This document shows positions 1 through 5,374 of a DNA stretch of 5,568 nucleotides, piece after piece. This DNA comes from Thermoplasmata archaeon (GTDB lineage: Archaea > Thermoplasmatota > Thermoplasmata > Thermoplasmatales > Aciduliprofundaceae). The notes under the pieces were generated by a model, which was given only the letters and a program-made list of their open reading frames with translations, had not been told where the DNA came from and ran no database searches. Location of the stretch: positions 1 to 5,568 of the forward strand of contig JAGHBQ010000140.1 of NCBI GenBank assembly GCA_021160945.1. Direction: 5' to 3'. Each line of letters opens with the position of its first letter. Position 1 is the stretch's first letter. A program made the position numbers and the translations under genes.

Positions 1-209
1 ACACTGAATACCTTGGCAGGTTTTATAATTCTCTCCCTTAATATGCCCATATCTGCCATAGCCTGTAGATAGCCTGTTAGAATTAATCTGTGCTTTCTTA
101 TACCCATCTTCTCAAGTTCCTTCGCCAAGCTGTTTATTGACCTACCATCCTTTCCAAGGAGCTCGATTATTATATCCTTAAGAGGTTTTCCCAGCATGCC
201 CTTCTCCAT
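1..209 (-). CDS. Winged-helix DNA-binding-like protein, N-terminal part (cut by window edge)
   Basis: Sixty-nine complete codons read from an ATG at 209 to the window edge with no stop. The peptide begins MEKGMLGKPLKDIII and looks like a winged helix-turn-helix: a first helix (about residues 8-18), a segment with the pattern SINSLAKELEKMGI (24-37), then a helix RLILTGYLQAMADMGIL (41-57) followed by a short strand-like IIKPAKVFS (61-69). The role is presumably nucleic-acid binding, but the rest of the protein is missing and the target is unknown. An in-frame ATG at 224 would add five residues (MLWIF). I prefer 209 because the TATA-like element at 237-247 predicts transcription starting near 215-218, downstream of 224. 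There is no Shine-Dalgarno sequence before either ATG. It reads in the same direction as the amidohydrolase gene upstream (83 bp gap) and probably has its own promoter. I do not recognise the family precisely. Confidence 0.62.
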   Translation of the reverse strand, partial: MEKGMLGKPLKDIIIELLGKDGRSINSLAKELEKMGIRKHRLILTGYLQAMADMGILRERIIKPAKVFS

Positions 210-236
210 GAAAATCCAGAGCATAATTTGGATAAT

Positions 237-247
237 TCTATAAATAT
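237..247 (-). promoter_or_regulatory. Candidate archaeal TATA box for the winged-helix gene
   Basis: On the minus strand the bases read ATATTTATAGA. The centre lies about 32 nt before the ATG at 209, which predicts a very short leader of roughly 5-9 nt. A perfect 8-bp palindrome, TTTGCAAA (250-257), sits immediately upstream, where BRE-region contacts or a regulator could bind. A second TATA-like string, TTTTATATAA, lies at 271-280 on the same strand and would give a longer leader. Confidence 0.4.
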
Positions 248-261
248 GTTTTGCAAAGCAC

Positions 262-284
262 AAAAATGTATTATATAAAAAATA
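262..284 (-). terminator. T-rich candidate transcription terminator after the amidohydrolase gene
   Basis: Immediately after the amidohydrolase stop codon the minus strand carries a run of six T (277-282) and a second run of five T (262-266), with no stable hairpin. Archaeal termination commonly uses U-rich runs without a stem, so this is a plausible end for that transcript. The same bases could also serve as promoter DNA for the downstream winged-helix gene. Confidence 0.35.
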
Positions 285-292
285 ACTGATTT

Positions 293-1504
293 TTAAGGCA
301 TATTGGAATACACGATATTTCCATTTACTATGGTGGTCTCCACATTCAGCCCGTTCAGAGAATACACTATGTTGGCCACAACTGTATCTTTCCGGAGAGG
401 CCTTGCATTTGGTTCTCTTGCATTAACTATTATCACATCTCCCAGCTTTCCCTCCTCTATAGAGCCGGCATTGATATTCAGAGCTTTTGCAGCATTAACA
501 GTTGCAAAATCCAGAATCATCTGAGCTGTGGTCACGCTTGCGTCCCATCTCTCATTTTTGTGCAGCAGAGCCGCAATTTTCATCACCTCGAACATGTCCA
601 GGTTATTGTTGCTCACAGCACTGTCAGTACCCAGAGTTATGAGAAGACCATTTTGAAGCATTTCTAGGAGTGGCATTGAACCCCCATTGCCCAGTTTCAT
701 GTTACTTGTGGGATTATGGGAAACTTTCACCTCATGGGCGGAAAGAAGTTTGATTTCATGCAGAGTAAGCCATACAAGATGCACAGCAAGGAGTCTATCA
801 TTAAGAAAACCTATCTTGTTAAGCCATTCAACAGGCCTCAGCCCATATTTTTTTCTGTGCTCATAGACCTCTCTTCTTGTCTCAGAAATATGCATGGTCA
901 TAAGCGTATCATACTTCTCTGCAATTTCCTTTGCTTTAAGGAGTGTTTCTTCGCTACAGGTGTAAACTGCATGAGGCGCAATGAGTGGAGTGATCAACTC
1001 TTCCTTTCTGTGCTCTATAATAAATTTCTCAGCATTTTCCAGCGGATTACCTTCCTGGGTGGTTAGTTCTTCGTCCACAACACCCCAGCCTAAAAAGGCG
1101 CGAATTCCCAGTTCTTGAGAGGCTTTAGCTGTGGCATCTTCATCGGAGTACATATCCATAAATGTTGTTGTACCGGTTCTGAGCATTTCTTTGATTCCCA
1201 GTTTTGCTCCTTCATAAATTTCCTTTTTCCCTCTTCTTGCCTCTTCTCTCCACATTCTCTGAAGAAATTCATCCAAAGAAACATCGTCAGCCACTCCTCT
1301 CAGATCGGTCATGCCAACATGGGTGTGCGTATTTATCAGCCCTGGCATTACTATTTTATCCCTTGCATCTATAACATATTCTGCCTCCACATTTACATTT
1401 CCCACTTCCGTGATGATATTATCCTCTATGTAAACATCTCCCTGAAATACTTCCTTTTTATTATTCTGAGTAACTATCCATCCATTCTTTATGAGAATGC
1501 TCAT
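293..1504 (-). CDS. mtaD: Amidohydrolase, MTA/SAH/5'-deoxyadenosine deaminase family
   Basis: A 403-residue cytosolic metal-dependent hydrolase of the subtype that deaminates adenosine-like by-products of S-adenosylmethionine (S-adenosylhomocysteine, 5'-methylthioadenosine, 5'-deoxyadenosine) to the inosine forms. An N-terminal beta-sandwich segment (1-55) and a C-terminal one (about 345-403, GKLGDVIIV) flank the TIM barrel. Visible active-site elements are NTHTHVGM (His60, His62), PHAVYTCS (His178), MHISET (His205, general-base Glu208), AVH (His242), SHNPTSNMKLGNG (262-274) and GTDSAVSNNNLDM (Asp294). Glu87 or Glu88 in WREEARRG is the likely ribose contact. Length is normal for the family and no key residue is missing. 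The ATG at 1504 is supported by a GAGGTG ribosome site five bases upstream. The gene is divergent from thiI and does not look co-transcribed with anything. Within the family, the preference among MTA, SAH and 5'-deoxyadenosine (the Methanocaldococcus DadD type) cannot be read from sequence. Guanine or atrazine-type activity is less likely given the motifs. Confidence 0.9.
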   Translation of the reverse strand: MSILIKNGWIVTQNNKKEVFQGDVYIEDNIITEVGNVNVEAEYVIDARDKIVMPGLINTHTHVGMTDLRGVADDVSLDEFLQRMWREEARRGKKEIYEGAKLGIKEMLRTGTTTFMDMYSDEDATAKASQELGIRAFLGWGVVDEELTTQEGNPLENAEKFIIEHRKEELITPLIAPHAVYTCSEETLLKAKEIAEKYDTLMTMHISETRREVYEHRKKYGLRPVEWLNKIGFLNDRLLAVHLVWLTLHEIKLLSAHEVKVSHNPTSNMKLGNGGSMPLLEMLQNGLLITLGTDSAVSNNNLDMFEVMKIAALLHKNERWDASVTTAQMILDFATVNAAKALNINAGSIEEGKLGDVIIVNAREPNARPLRKDTVVANIVYSLNGLNVETTIVNGNIVYSNMP

Positions 1505-1509
1505 AGAGC

Positions 1510-1515
1510 CACCTC
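1510..1515 (-). promoter_or_regulatory. Ribosome binding site of the amidohydrolase gene
   Basis: The minus strand reads GAGGTG, five bases before the ATG at 1504. It is complementary to the archaeal 16S rRNA 3' end and fixes the start. Its presence implies a transcript with a leader, unlike the divergent thiI. Confidence 0.75.
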
Positions 1516-1536
1516 ACTGATGGAATTTACTTATCC

Positions 1537-1543
1537 TATATTT
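1537..1543 (-). promoter_or_regulatory. Candidate proximal TATA box for the amidohydrolase gene
   Basis: The minus strand reads AAATATA preceded by AAAGG. It would place transcription start near 1515, just including the GAGGTG ribosome site. An alternative, stronger TATA-like string lies at 1578-1589, overlapping the thiI promoter, and would give a leader of about 54 nt. I cannot decide between them from sequence. Confidence 0.35.
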
Positions 1544-1577
1544 CCTTTGTGATAAGAACACTGTGCACGTAGAATAA

Positions 1578-1589
1578 TTTTTTATATTT
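1578..1589 (+). promoter_or_regulatory. TATA box of thiI (leaderless), possibly shared with the divergent amidohydrolase gene
   Basis: TTTATATT at 1581-1588 is centred 24-25 nt before the A of the thiI ATG at 1609, so the transcript should begin at or next to the start codon. No Shine-Dalgarno sequence precedes that ATG. On the opposite strand the same bases read AAATATAAAAAA, also a good TATA element, so one site may serve both directions. Confidence 0.6.
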
Positions 1590-1608
1590 CTCACCCCTTT
1601 GGTAATCG

Positions 1609-2688
1609 ATGATCATAGTTCGATATGGAGAGCTCGGACTGAAGGGGAAAAATCGAAAATTTTTCGAGGAGCTTCTAGCAAAGAATATTGAGAGGAAGCT
1701 GAGAAGGTATGGATATTCCTCGAGAACAAAGATTCTGCGGGGGAGAATATTCGTTTATGCTTCTGATGAAGCTGCACCTTTAATAGCAAAATGTCCGGGG
1801 GTTACTTCTGTTTCTCCTGCCAAGGAGTTGGAGTACGAGGAACTCCCATACTATCTTTCCCGAATTTTAAGAGAGTACAAGCCTTCCAGTTTCAAAGTTG
1901 AAGCTCAGAGGTTAGATAAAGATTTTCCTAGAACATCTCCTGAGATTAACAGAGAAATTGGAGATTTTGTGGTGAGAGAATTTGGATGGCAGGTGGATTT
2001 GAGAAATCCCGAGCTTGTGATAGGAATTGAAATCATTAAAGGAAAGGCCTATGCTTTCCTAGAAAGATATCCTGGAGTTGGGGGATTACCTGTAGGCTCC
2101 TCTGGAAGATTGATCACCCTTATTTCTTCCGGGATAGATTCTCCCGTTGCTGCGTACCTTATGATGAGAAGAGGTGCGGAAATCATAGCCCTTCATTTTA
2201 AACAAAGTCAATACACAGAGAAAAAGGTGAGAGAGATTATGGATGTGCTCAGTGAATACTCTCCCCAGGAAATTTCTCTTGAAGTAATTGATCATAAGAC
2301 TGTTCTGGAGAATTATGCCCAAAAGTTAAAAGAGATGGGTAAAGAGAGATGGATTTGTATATTCTGTAAATATAGTATGATCAAAATGGCTGATGAGATG
2401 GCAAAGAAAAAAAATGCATTGGGTATTGTGACCGGCGATTCCTTGGGTCAGGTAGCCTCTCAAACGCTGGAAAATCTCTATATTGAAAGTACGGCTACTC
2501 ACTATCCAATTTACAGACCTCTTATAGGAATGGACAAAGTTGAAATAGAAAAAATAGCCAGAGATATAGGAACCTATCATGTTTTCGTATCCTCTCCAGA
2601 GGAAAAGTGTCCCTTCAGACCAAGATATGTGATAACTCAGGGCGACCCAAAAAAATTCCAGGAGATATTGAAAAAAGTGAATGATTAA
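1609..2688 (+). CDS. thiI: tRNA 4-thiouridine synthase ThiI, archaeal form without rhodanese domain
   Basis: A 359-residue cytosolic enzyme that adenylates U8 of tRNA and replaces its oxygen with sulfur to give 4-thiouridine. The order is an N-terminal ferredoxin-like domain opening with RYGELGLKGKNRKFF (5-19), a THUMP tRNA-binding domain (about 55-160), and a PP-loop ATP pyrophosphatase domain starting at ISSGIDSPVAAYL (172-184, Asp177) and including TGDSLGQVASQTLENL (275-290). The bacterial C-terminal rhodanese domain is absent. A CxxC pair, Cys250/Cys253 (CIFC), and a distal Cys334 (EEKCPF) match the three cysteines reported to matter in archaeal ThiI, where they hold an iron-sulfur cluster. 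The first glycine of the usual SGGxDS loop is serine here. The ATG at 1609 is supported by a TATA box 25 nt upstream and by the N-terminus beginning at the conserved RYGELGLKGKNR. Its stop overlaps the convergent PUA gene by 4 bp. A role in thiamine thiazole synthesis is not indicated. Confidence 0.96.
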   Translation: MIIVRYGELGLKGKNRKFFEELLAKNIERKLRRYGYSSRTKILRGRIFVYASDEAAPLIAKCPGVTSVSPAKELEYEELPYYLSRILREYKPSSFKVEAQRLDKDFPRTSPEINREIGDFVVREFGWQVDLRNPELVIGIEIIKGKAYAFLERYPGVGGLPVGSSGRLITLISSGIDSPVAAYLMMRRGAEIIALHFKQSQYTEKKVREIMDVLSEYSPQEISLEVIDHKTVLENYAQKLKEMGKERWICIFCKYSMIKMADEMAKKKNALGIVTGDSLGQVASQTLENLYIESTATHYPIYRPLIGMDKVEIEKIARDIGTYHVFVSSPEEKCPFRPRYVITQGDPKKFQEILKKVND

Positions 2689-3122
2689 ACCCATGTTTCC
2701 TGCAATCTGTACTTTGAGGGTATCAAACTTATCAACCTCTTCTCTTTTTTCACATAAAATCCGCATCCAAGAACATCATCCTTCCGCCTTACCACCACAT
2801 ATCCTCCATCCGCAGGGTAATCTATATTCAACTCTCTTCCTCTGAGAAATGCCAGGGTATTGTTATCATCTAAGAAGATTACATTTTTCTTTGCATATTT
2901 TCCCACTATGCGGAGAAATGCTGTGGATGGCTTCAAATCTCTCCCTTTTGTCAGAGCCTTAATTCCAAAAACTTCCACTCCATTTATATCCCATAATTCA
3001 CCTGAAAATGCCCATACCTTCCTTCCCCTCTCCCAAAAAGTGTAGGTATTTAGAACATGCTCAGGTATGCCAAACCTCTCTATAAAGTAAATCCTGTAAC
3101 TATTGTTTTGCAAGAACTGCAA
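2685..3122 (-). CDS. Free-standing PUA-like RNA-binding protein, probable partner of the adjacent m5C methyltransferase
   Basis: A 145-residue protein that resembles the PUA-like C-terminal domain of bacterial RsmF-type (NOL1/NOP2/Sun) RNA methyltransferases, here encoded separately. The N-terminal part (1-40, RIYFIERFGIPEHVLN) precedes a mixed beta region with GIKALTKGRDLKPSTAFLR (53-71). The signature GGYVVVRRKDDVLGCGFY (106-123) follows, and then ISLIPSKYRLQ (131-141), the typical end of this domain. The likely job is gripping RNA for the methyltransferase encoded just upstream, inferred from family and context. The start is TTG at 3122: a GGAGG ribosome site lies eight bases upstream (3131-3135), and no ATG is available nearby in this frame. 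The gene begins inside the last 23 bp of the methyltransferase in another frame, implying coupled translation. Its TAA shares bases with the convergent thiI stop. It could alternatively be regarded as the second half of a frameshifted fusion, but the ribosome site argues for a separate gene. Confidence 0.82.
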   Translation of the reverse strand: MQFLQNNSYRIYFIERFGIPEHVLNTYTFWERGRKVWAFSGELWDINGVEVFGIKALTKGRDLKPSTAFLRIVGKYAKKNVIFLDDNNTLAFLRGRELNIDYPADGGYVVVRRKDDVLGCGFYVKKEKRLISLIPSKYRLQETWV

Positions 3123-4011
3123 TAAACATCCCTCCAGTATCCACTAAATGAGGGTAAATCCTAATGCACTTTTCGTACATCTCATATTTTTCTCCATCCC
3201 ATTCTTTCACTCCCTCCAAGTGAGGAATCGACAATTCAATTTTCAGAACTTTCAAATTCAAATTTTCCACACCATATTTTACTACACTTTCATTCTCTAT
3301 GGGACTGTAAGTGCAGGTGCTGTAAACAATGATTCCATCCTCACTAAGATGACGCACCGCATTTCTGAGCATCATCTTCTGTTGTCTTCCAAGAATTGAA
3401 TGCCCTTTTTCATCGGCACCCTGAAAACCCCAAGGATTCTTTCTGAATGTTCCTTCACCAGAACACGGTGCGTCCAGGAGAATTTTATCAAATTTTCCGT
3501 CAAAATTGGCATTTCTAGCATCTTTTTTTGTCACAATTATGTTTGTTATTCCAAGTCTCTCTATGTTTGCTGCAAGGCTCTTTATTCTATCAACACTTAT
3601 GTCATTGGCAACTATAGTGCCACTGTTATTCATAAGCTCTGCAATCATAGTACTCTTGCTCCCCGGAGCTGCGGCCATATCAAGTATCCTCTCACCTGGT
3701 TGAGGATCAAGGGCCAGTACTGGAGCCATAGAGGATAGATCTTGAATATAGTAGTAGCCAAGAGAATATTCTACTGTTGCCCCAGGATGTTTAACGGGCA
3801 TCTCAAGAATTCTGTAGGCATTTAACCCTCTAAATCTTTCTACTCTGAACCCTTTCGTCTCTAACCTCTCTATGAGTTTCTCCTCTTGAATCTTGAGTGT
3901 GTTCACTCTGAACCAGTATGGTTGTGGAGTTTTGAGCGTCTCCAAAAAATTATCAAAATCCCGGATAATTTCCCGATATTTCTCAAAATACTTCAGTTTC
4001 TCCTCTTCCAT
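3100..4011 (-). CDS. RNA cytosine-C5 methyltransferase, NSUN/RsmF/Trm4 family
   Basis: A 303-residue S-adenosylmethionine-dependent enzyme that methylates C5 of cytosine in tRNA or rRNA. An N-terminal RNA-recognition segment (about 1-95, with YWFRVNTLK at 32-40 and YYYIQDLSSM at 86-95) precedes a Rossmann methyltransferase fold. SAM-site elements are ILDMAAAPGSKST (109-121, Asp111), ANDIS (135-139, Asp137) and Asp164. The two catalytic cysteines are both present: Cys183 in DAPCSGEGTFRKNP and Cys233 in STCTYSPIENE. The protein ends right after the fold (TGGMFIAVLAKQ), so the PUA-like domain of full RsmF proteins is missing and is instead supplied by the next gene. The ATG at 4011 has GGTGAA six bases upstream and lies within the end of lplB (19 bp overlap). 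The archaeal tRNA C48/C49 enzyme Trm4 and an RsmF-like rRNA enzyme are both possible. The neighbouring PUA gene favours an RsmF-like assembly, but the substrate is not decided. Confidence 0.93.
   Translation of the reverse strand: MEEEKLKYFEKYREIIRDFDNFLETLKTPQPYWFRVNTLKIQEEKLIERLETKGFRVERFRGLNAYRILEMPVKHPGATVEYSLGYYYIQDLSSMAPVLALDPQPGERILDMAAAPGSKSTMIAELMNNSGTIVANDISVDRIKSLAANIERLGITNIIVTKKDARNANFDGKFDKILLDAPCSGEGTFRKNPWGFQGADEKGHSILGRQQKMMLRNAVRHLSEDGIIVYSTCTYSPIENESVVKYGVENLNLKVLKIELSIPHLEGVKEWDGEKYEMYEKCIRIYPHLVDTGGMFIAVLAKQ
3131..3135 (-). promoter_or_regulatory. Ribosome binding site fixing the TTG start of the PUA-like gene
   Basis: The minus strand reads GGAGG within the methyltransferase coding sequence, eight bases before the TTG at 3122. 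The ATG in between belongs to the methyltransferase frame (its Met295) and would reach a stop within ten codons, so the TTG is the useful start. Confidence 0.7.
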
Positions 4012-4283
4012 GCTTGGTTCACCGCTTCTACTAGAGTATCAGGACTCAACCCCACATATTCTGCATTTTCAAGCACTCTTTCTATAACTTCTCTAATCTC
4101 CTTCACACTCTTTCCTCTGAGAGATTTCTCCAGCTCATCTATTTTTTCCTCTGGATGAAGGAAAAAATCACCTGTGATCTTGAGCTCCTCTATTCTATCC
4201 TCTCTAAAGCTCACGTCAATTTTTATGAGTTTGCCCCGCTTAATGATCGCTCTACCTCTTGAAATTCCACTTTCGGCTACCAT
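3993..4283 (-). CDS. lplB: Lipoate-protein ligase small subunit LplB (C-terminal accessory domain)
   Basis: A 96-residue protein matching the C-terminal accessory domain of lipoate-protein ligase, which in Thermoplasma is a separate subunit needed by LplA to activate lipoate to lipoyl-AMP. Visible features are the beta strands GRAIIKRGKLIKIDVSF (10-26), the hallmark ITGDFFLHPE (36-45), a helix with IDELEKSLRGKS (48-59), and YVGLSPDTLVEAVNQAW (76-92), the usual closing helix. The reading frame stays open upstream to 4355, but the ATG at 4283 is chosen. It has GGAGGTG seven bases upstream, and the extra residues would be unlike the family. It overlaps lplA by 32 bp and the downstream methyltransferase by 19 bp, so all are surely co-transcribed. 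It is cytosolic and predicted to bind LplA. Confidence 0.88.
   Translation of the reverse strand: MVAESGISRGRAIIKRGKLIKIDVSFREDRIEELKITGDFFLHPEEKIDELEKSLRGKSVKEIREVIERVLENAEYVGLSPDTLVEAVNQAWKRRN
4018..4023 (-). promoter_or_regulatory. Ribosome binding site of the m5C methyltransferase gene
   Basis: The minus strand reads GGTGAA six bases before the ATG at 4011, embedded in the last codons of lplB. It supports the overlapping start. Confidence 0.55.
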
Positions 4284-4989
4284 ATTTTTCCACCTCCAGC
4301 TTTCTGGCCTGAGAGAGAACTTTATCAGGCAAGTTTTCTTCGTATAGCTCAGCATTTAAAGCTTTTTTGAATCCCTCACCCATGATTTTTTGGAGCTCCT
4401 CAAACTCGATATCAATGCCAAGATTATGCAGTGAAGTAACTCTCTCCTTCACATTTTTTATCATTTTATCCTTCATCTTTTCCTGGGGAACTTTTAAAAG
4501 GGAGAACATCTCATCAACATCCACATCCATAAGCAGGGTGCCATGCTGCAGCATTCCTCCATATCTTCTTGTTTGCGCATTTCCAGAGATCTTCTTCCCC
4601 CCTACAACAATATCGTTTATTCCACTTAGCTCTGCATCTACCCCCAGGGCTTTTAGACCGTTAACTATTCCCTTTTCCACTATCCGGTAAGAATCCAGAA
4701 TCTTTCCCGGAGGTGGAGGAAGCACAATTGAATATGTCAACTCGTATTTGTGATAAACTGCACCACCTCCAGTCAAGCGGCGCACAACGTCCACACCTAG
4801 CTCTGAGGCTTTCTTCAAATCTATCTCTTCCTCCATACTCTGAAAATAGCCTATACTTACAGCCGGGGGGAACCACCCGTAGAATCTTAGGGTCGGACCT
4901 AATTCCCCCAGATGCATAAGGACAGCTTCATCAAGCGCCATATTCCATGCCGCTTTGTTTTTTTTGTCAAAGATTACTCTGAGCTCCAT
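4252..4989 (-). CDS. lplA: Lipoate-protein ligase large subunit LplA (catalytic domain)
   Basis: A 245-residue catalytic part of lipoate-protein ligase of the biotin/lipoate ligase fold. With LplB it makes lipoyl-AMP from lipoate and ATP and transfers lipoate to a lysine of 2-oxoacid dehydrogenase E2 or glycine-cleavage H protein. Motifs, numbered from the chosen ATG, include SIGYFQ (45-50), RRLTGGGAVYH (70-80) and NDIVVGGKKISGNAQ (125-139), with Lys133 as the expected active-site lysine. QHGTLLMDVDVDEMFSLLKVP (148-168) follows in two adjoining blocks, then KERVTSLH (181-188). The C-terminal accessory domain is absent and encoded by lplB, as in Thermoplasma. The ATG at 4989 is chosen because a TATA box is centred 25-26 nt upstream and no ribosome site is present, indicating a leaderless message. 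A GTG at 4995 would add two residues. Octanoyltransferase LipB or biotin ligase are unlikely given the RRxTGGGAVYH and KISG motifs. The gap to the upstream repressor gene is 24 bp. Confidence 0.93.
   Translation of the reverse strand: MELRVIFDKKNKAAWNMALDEAVLMHLGELGPTLRFYGWFPPAVSIGYFQSMEEEIDLKKASELGVDVVRRLTGGGAVYHKYELTYSIVLPPPPGKILDSYRIVEKGIVNGLKALGVDAELSGINDIVVGGKKISGNAQTRRYGGMLQHGTLLMDVDVDEMFSLLKVPQEKMKDKMIKNVKERVTSLHNLGIDIEFEELQKIMGEGFKKALNAELYEENLPDKVLSQARKLEVEKYGSRKWNFKR
4291..4297 (-). promoter_or_regulatory. Strong ribosome binding site fixing the lplB start
   Basis: The minus strand reads GGAGGTG inside the lplA coding region, seven bases before the ATG at 4283. It is the best ribosome site in the window and decides the start of lplB against the longer open frame. 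Confidence 0.8.
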
Positions 4990-5008
4990 GGTCACAATAA
5001 GATGAACA

Positions 5009-5024
5009 TATGTTTAAATTTTTT
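5009..5024 (-). promoter_or_regulatory. Candidate promoter (BRE and TATA) of the lplA operon
   Basis: The minus strand reads AAAAAATTTAAACATA. TTTAAACA (5011-5018) is centred 25-26 nt before the ATG at 4989. It overlaps the stop codon of the upstream repressor gene. The ten bases AAAAAATTTA recur exactly at the repressor's own promoter. Read-through from the repressor gene could also supply the message. Confidence 0.5.
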
Positions 5025-5373
5025 CTGCAAATTTCTGAATCTTTTCTATGGTTTCTTCGCTCAAAATATGCTCCACCACACATGCATCCTTATCGGCAGT
5101 TTCCTCATCAACACCAAAATACATGAAAACTTTTTTTATAGCGCGATGTCTCTTTTCTAGTTTCTTTGCAAGCTCCATACCCTTTGGAGTTAAATCAACC
5201 ACCCGGTATTTTTCATATAGAACATACCCTTCCTTAGATAGCTTTTGGAGCATTTCCGTCACACTTGGAGGTTTCACCTTCAGGAGTTTTGCAAGATCTG
5301 TTGCTCTAACATACCCATTCTTCTGCTTGAGCTCGTATATCCTCTCAATGTACTTCTCACGAATTTCCTGCAT
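5014..5373 (-). CDS. Metal-dependent transcriptional repressor, MntR/DtxR family, two-domain form
   Basis: A 119-residue cytosolic regulator expected to bind DNA when loaded with Mn2+ or Fe2+. The N-terminal winged helix includes YIERIYELKQKNGYVRATDL (8-27), LLKVKPPSVTEMLQKLSKEG (30-49) as helix-turn-helix, YEKYR (53-57) and VDLTPKGMELA (59-69) as the wing. The metal-binding and dimerisation domain includes KRHRAIKKVF (74-83) and ACVVEHILSEETIEKI (97-112). Similarity is closest to MntR (YIExIY, YEKYR), and there is no C-terminal SH3-like domain. Expected ligands Glu10, His76, Glu101 and His102 are present. The position equivalent to MntR Asp8 is Lys7, and that of MntR Glu99 is Cys98, as in DtxR. 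Metal preference is therefore uncertain. The ATG at 5373 has a TATA box 25-26 nt upstream and only a weak AGGT before it. It lies 24 bp upstream of lplA. Its natural targets may include whatever gene lies beyond the right edge. Confidence 0.88.
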   Translation of the reverse strand: MQEIREKYIERIYELKQKNGYVRATDLAKLLKVKPPSVTEMLQKLSKEGYVLYEKYRVVDLTPKGMELAKKLEKRHRAIKKVFMYFGVDEETADKDACVVEHILSEETIEKIQKFAEKI

Positions 5374-5374
5374 A

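Noticed and set aside
210..224. ATG at 224 as start of the winged-helix gene
   Set aside because: It lies only about 17 nt from the TATA centre, upstream of the predicted transcription start.
1115..1552. Plus-strand open frame of 145 codons opposite the deaminase gene
   Set aside because: It lies entirely antisense to a well-supported gene, is rich in Cys, Phe and His with no family resemblance, and lacks a ribosome site or promoter.
2326..2766. Minus-strand open frame of 146 codons across the thiI 3' end
   Set aside because: It is antisense to thiI and overlaps the PUA gene in another frame, and its translation shows no recognisable pattern.
3100..3122. Programmed ribosomal frameshift joining the methyltransferase and PUA gene
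   Set aside because: There is no canonical slippery heptamer or downstream structure, and the second gene has its own ribosome site at good spacing. It is kept only as an alternative.
4284..4355. Upstream extension of lplB to an alternative start at 4355
   Set aside because: The strong GGAGGTG site before the ATG at 4283 and the length of known LplB proteins favour the shorter form. The extra 24 residues simply mirror lplA coding DNA.
4990..4995. GTG start for lplA at 4995
   Set aside because: The TATA spacing places transcription start next to the ATG at 4989, and no ribosome site supports the GTG.
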